A program made the translations under genes and the position numbers. Of a DNA stretch of 8,528 nucleotides, positions 6,458 through 8,528 are shown one piece after another. The notes under the pieces were generated by a model. It was not told the origin of the DNA and made no database searches. It saw nothing but the letters and a program-made list of their open reading frames with translations. Numbering within the stretch: the first letter of the stretch is position 1; every line of letters starts with the position of its first letter. Source of the stretch: an uncultured Flavobacteriales bacterium (lineage in GTDB: Bacteria; Bacteroidota; Bacteroidia; Flavobacteriales_D; Sanyastnellaceae); assembly GCA_937897625.1 (NCBI GenBank), contig CALCNZ010000081.1:1-8528 (forward strand), given 5' to 3'.

Positions 6458-8218
6458 ATGAAAAACTTTAAATTAACCTTAACAACACTCGCCCTTTCAG
6501 GCATGGTTGTTCTTAACTCTTGCGAGGAGAATCGTTCTACCGCAACGGGTTGGGAATACAACAACGCCGACAATGGGGGTTTTGACAGGACTGAATATGC
6601 TGGTCAAGAGACAGGTCCAGGTTTGGTATTCATTGAAGGCGGTCGCTTTTCAATGGGTCGCGTTGAAGACGACGTAAACTATACCTGGGATCATCTTCAA
6701 ACACCAGTAACCGTAAGTTCATTCTACATGGATGAAACGGAAGTAACCAACCAACACTGGTTAGATTACTTGCACTGGTTAGAGATGGTTTATGCCGATT
6801 CATACCCAGAATTAATTGGTCGCGCCCTTCCAGATACAAACTGCTGGAGACAAAAAGACCAAGACATGGAGAAATACGTAGAGTTGTACTTGCGTCATCC
6901 GGCCTACCAAGATTATCCAGTGGTTGGTGTAAGTTGGTTGCAAGCAAGCGACTATTGCTCTTGGAGAACAGATCGTGTAAATGAGCAAATTCTTGTTCGT
7001 GAAGGATTTCTTGCACACAACCTAGCAGCGCAAGGAGCAGATGAGCATTTCACAACAGAAACATATTTTAACGGACAATACGAGGGTGAGCAATTGGGAG
7101 AAGGTCTCCCTAATTACAATCCGAAAGGAGATCCTTTCCGTAAAGTAAGAATGGAAGACGGTATCTTGTTACCACGTTACCGCCTGCCTACTGAAGCAGA
7201 ATGGGAATATGCTGCAATGGCACTTATCGGTAACTCTTACCAAGAATTAATTACAGATCGTAGAACGTATCCTTGGAATGGTCACTACGTTCGTAACGGC
7301 GACAATGGAACTGAGTATTTCGGAACAATGCGTGCTAACTTCATGCGTGGAACCGGAGATGCGATGGGTGTTGCAGGTTACTTGAATGATAACGCTGATA
7401 TTACTGCGCCAGTTTACCAATACCCACCGAACGATTTCGGATTATATAACATGGCAGGTAATGTTTCAGAGTGGGTGGCAGATGTATATCGTCCGCTTAC
7501 AGATGAAGATCGTTCTGAGTTCCGTCCGTTCCGTGGAAACGTATACAAAACTAAAACATTGAATAGCGATGGATCAGTTGCTGATAAGTTAACGTACAAC
7601 GTTTACGATGTAGATGAGGTTAAGAGATATCTTGAAAGCTTGAAAGATTCTACTTTGATTACACGCAGTAAATACGGAGAGAAAGATATTCAAGTTCTAG
7701 ATCAAAGTTTGGTGAAGATTGACCAAGCTATTGAGAAGCGTGATCAACGTCGTGAAGAGGAATCTATGGCTATCATGGATGAAATCATGGAATTGATTCG
7801 TAGCTCAGAAGCTGACATTGCTTACACCATGGTTGACAACATTGAGAACTTCATCGTGAGTACTTCGGGTCGTCAAAAAATGAGAAACGTTTCGTTGGAA
7901 GAAAACATCAACAGAACAAACTACCGTAAGGCAGACAACATTGATTACAACGATGGAGATTACCAAAGCAGTTCGAAATATTTGAATCCTGACTTTGAGA
8001 ATCGTGCAGATCGTATGTACGATTATGGTAAAACAACTTTGATCAACAACAGATCTCGCGTATACAAAGGCGGTAGCTGGGAAGATCGTGTGTATTACAA
8101 CATTCCAAGTACAAGAAGATTCATGGACGAAAGAAAGTCAAGCCGTTCTCTCGGATTCCGTTGTGCAATGGACCGCGTAGGTTCGCCATCTGGTATCGGA
8201 GCGAAAGGAGGAGAATAA
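6458..8218 (+). CDS. gldJ: GldJ, gliding-motility/T9SS outer-membrane lipoprotein
   Basis: GldJ is a lipoprotein paralog of GldK with a sulfatase-modifying-factor (FGE) fold. In Flavobacterium it is needed for gliding and for GldK stability, and its extreme C-terminal tail matters for motility more than for secretion. The 586-residue protein has a lipobox LNSC with Cys22 as the likely acylated residue. GldJ-type sequence follows: GPGLVFIEGGRFSMGRVEDD (54-72), SFYMDETEVTN (88-98), YPVVGVSWLQA (153-163), YRLPTEAEWEYAA (241-253), NMAGNVSEWVADVYRP (331-346), YKGGSWEDR (536-544) and SLGFRCA (564-570). The two catalytic cysteines of true FGE enzymes, which follow KGGS, are absent, so a structural role is likely. 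Residues about 347-530 form an insert between the GNVSEW and KGGSW motifs, with a charged, helix-rich stretch at about 384-470. The tail after FRCA (MDRVGSPSGIGAKGGE) is present. GldK is the main alternative, but the N-terminal motifs favour GldJ. Confidence 0.94.
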   Translation: MKNFKLTLTTLALSGMVVLNSCEENRSTATGWEYNNADNGGFDRTEYAGQETGPGLVFIEGGRFSMGRVEDDVNYTWDHLQTPVTVSSFYMDETEVTNQHWLDYLHWLEMVYADSYPELIGRALPDTNCWRQKDQDMEKYVELYLRHPAYQDYPVVGVSWLQASDYCSWRTDRVNEQILVREGFLAHNLAAQGADEHFTTETYFNGQYEGEQLGEGLPNYNPKGDPFRKVRMEDGILLPRYRLPTEAEWEYAAMALIGNSYQELITDRRTYPWNGHYVRNGDNGTEYFGTMRANFMRGTGDAMGVAGYLNDNADITAPVYQYPPNDFGLYNMAGNVSEWVADVYRPLTDEDRSEFRPFRGNVYKTKTLNSDGSVADKLTYNVYDVDEVKRYLESLKDSTLITRSKYGEKDIQVLDQSLVKIDQAIEKRDQRREEESMAIMDEIMELIRSSEADIAYTMVDNIENFIVSTSGRQKMRNVSLEENINRTNYRKADNIDYNDGDYQSSSKYLNPDFENRADRMYDYGKTTLINNRSRVYKGGSWEDRVYYNIPSTRRFMDERKSSRSLGFRCAMDRVGSPSGIGAKGGE

Positions 8219-8242
8219 TCTTTCAGAAATAGTAAATCATAG

Positions 8243-8272
8243 CACCCCGCAGCAGCGGGGTGTTTTATTTTA
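8243..8272 (+). terminator. Rho-independent terminator after gldJ
   Basis: CACCCCGC (8243-8250), loop AGCA, then GCGGGGTG (8255-8262) form a perfect 8-bp GC-rich stem, followed by TTTTATTT. Bases 8241-8242 and 8263-8264 could extend the stem by a G-U and an A-U pair. It begins 24 bases after the gldJ stop and ends only about five bases before the murF ATG. Confidence 0.88.
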
Positions 8273-8277
8273 GCACC

Positions 8278-8501
8278 ATGATTGAATTCATTTTTCAAAA
8301 ATTTTTAGAAGTTCGAAGTGTCACAACCGACACAAGAAATGTTCGTCCGAATGATATCTTCTTCGCATTAAAAGGAGATAATTTCAATGGAAATCATTTT
8401 GCCCAGCAAGCTTTAGATTTAGGCGCTTCCTTGGTGCTCGTAGACGAAGACGTAATCGTTTCCTCGGATCGAATTGTTCGGGTGGAAAATTGTTTAGCAA
8501 C
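8278..8501 (+). CDS. murF: MurF, UDP-MurNAc-tripeptide:D-Ala-D-Ala ligase (N-terminal part)
   Basis: MurF is the ATP-dependent cytosolic ligase that adds D-Ala-D-Ala to UDP-MurNAc-tripeptide, the last cytosolic step of muropeptide building. The visible part is the N-terminal UDP-substrate-binding domain: a short start MIEFIFQKFLEV, then the signature TTDTRNVRPNDIFFALKGDN (16-35), FNGNHFAQQALDLGA and LVLVDED. Only residues 1-74 are genuine (family about 430-460). The ATP-binding core is not included. The frame continues openly to 8526, but from about codon 75 it encodes adapter sequence, ending DRKSTRLN. No clear ribosome binding site precedes the ATG; the bases before it belong to the gldJ terminator. 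murF beside gldJ is, as I recall, the arrangement in Flavobacterium too. Confidence 0.92.
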
Positions 8502-8528
8502 AGATCGGAAGAGCACACGTCTGAACTC
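8502..8528. other. Untrimmed Illumina TruSeq adapter at the contig end
   Basis: The 27 terminal bases begin AGATCGGAAGAGC and continue ACACGTCTGAACTC, which matches the start of the standard Illumina TruSeq read-1 3' adapter base for base. In the murF frame they read DRKSTRLN, a known contaminant peptide of unclean assemblies. This is library sequence left on the end of the contig and should be removed before annotation. Confidence 0.97.

Noticed and set aside
6630..7016. Minus-strand open frame of about 128 codons opposite gldJ
   Set aside because: The opposite strand is firmly assigned to GldJ by conserved motifs over this whole stretch; the antisense product resembles nothing I recognise.
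8260..8262. In-frame GTG as an earlier murF start
   Set aside because: It lies in the terminator stem and would add residues encoded by the T-tract; the ATG at 8278 gives the normal short MurF N-terminus.
1..8528. CRISPR arrays, tRNA or rRNA genes, insertion sequences, att sites
   Set aside because: No spaced direct repeats, no cloverleaf-like or rRNA-like segments, and no transposase or terminal inverted repeats were seen; nearly all of the window is coding for conserved proteins.

Overview
The window is a piece of a Bacteroidota chromosome, most likely from the gliding, Flavobacteriales-like side of the phylum. It carries the late part of the type IX secretion system (T9SS) and the gliding-motility lipoprotein gene gldJ. 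These genes occur essentially only in Bacteroidota, and the signal peptides, the AT-leaning spacers and a -7 box of the TAnnTTTG type fit that phylum. I cannot place the genus.

Layout: two divergent transcription units start from a spacer of about 137 bases (5292-5428). Leftward (minus strand) run porU (gingipain-like sortase, 5291-1410), porV (outer-membrane barrel, 1371-130) and ispF (isoprenoid precursor enzyme, 130-1, cut by the window edge). The porV stop and ispF start share one base. Rightward (plus strand) run a PorP/SprF-family barrel gene (5429-6415), gldJ (6458-8218), a strong rho-independent terminator (8243-8272) and the first 74 codons of murF (8278-8501). No stretch of more than 300 bases lacks a gene. 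The longest spacer holds a -7 promoter box for porU, an 8-bp inverted repeat bracketing that box, and a short TCGAAT repeat near the sprF start.

How the genes work together: T9SS cargo crosses the outer membrane through SprA/Sov (not in this window). PorV collects it by its C-terminal sorting domain, and PorU removes that domain and joins the protein to a lipid carrier at the surface. GldJ is an outer-membrane lipoprotein related to GldK that is needed for gliding and for stable GldK. PorP/SprF proteins are outer-membrane barrel accessories of T9SS. IspF and MurF are housekeeping enzymes (MEP pathway and peptidoglycan) flanking the locus.

The last 27 bases (8502-8528) are not biological: they match the Illumina TruSeq adapter, so the murF reading frame ends in an artificial tail. 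I found no undescribed system. The more interesting leads are the inverted repeat at the porU promoter, the long helical insert in GldJ, and the terminator placed almost on top of the murF start.
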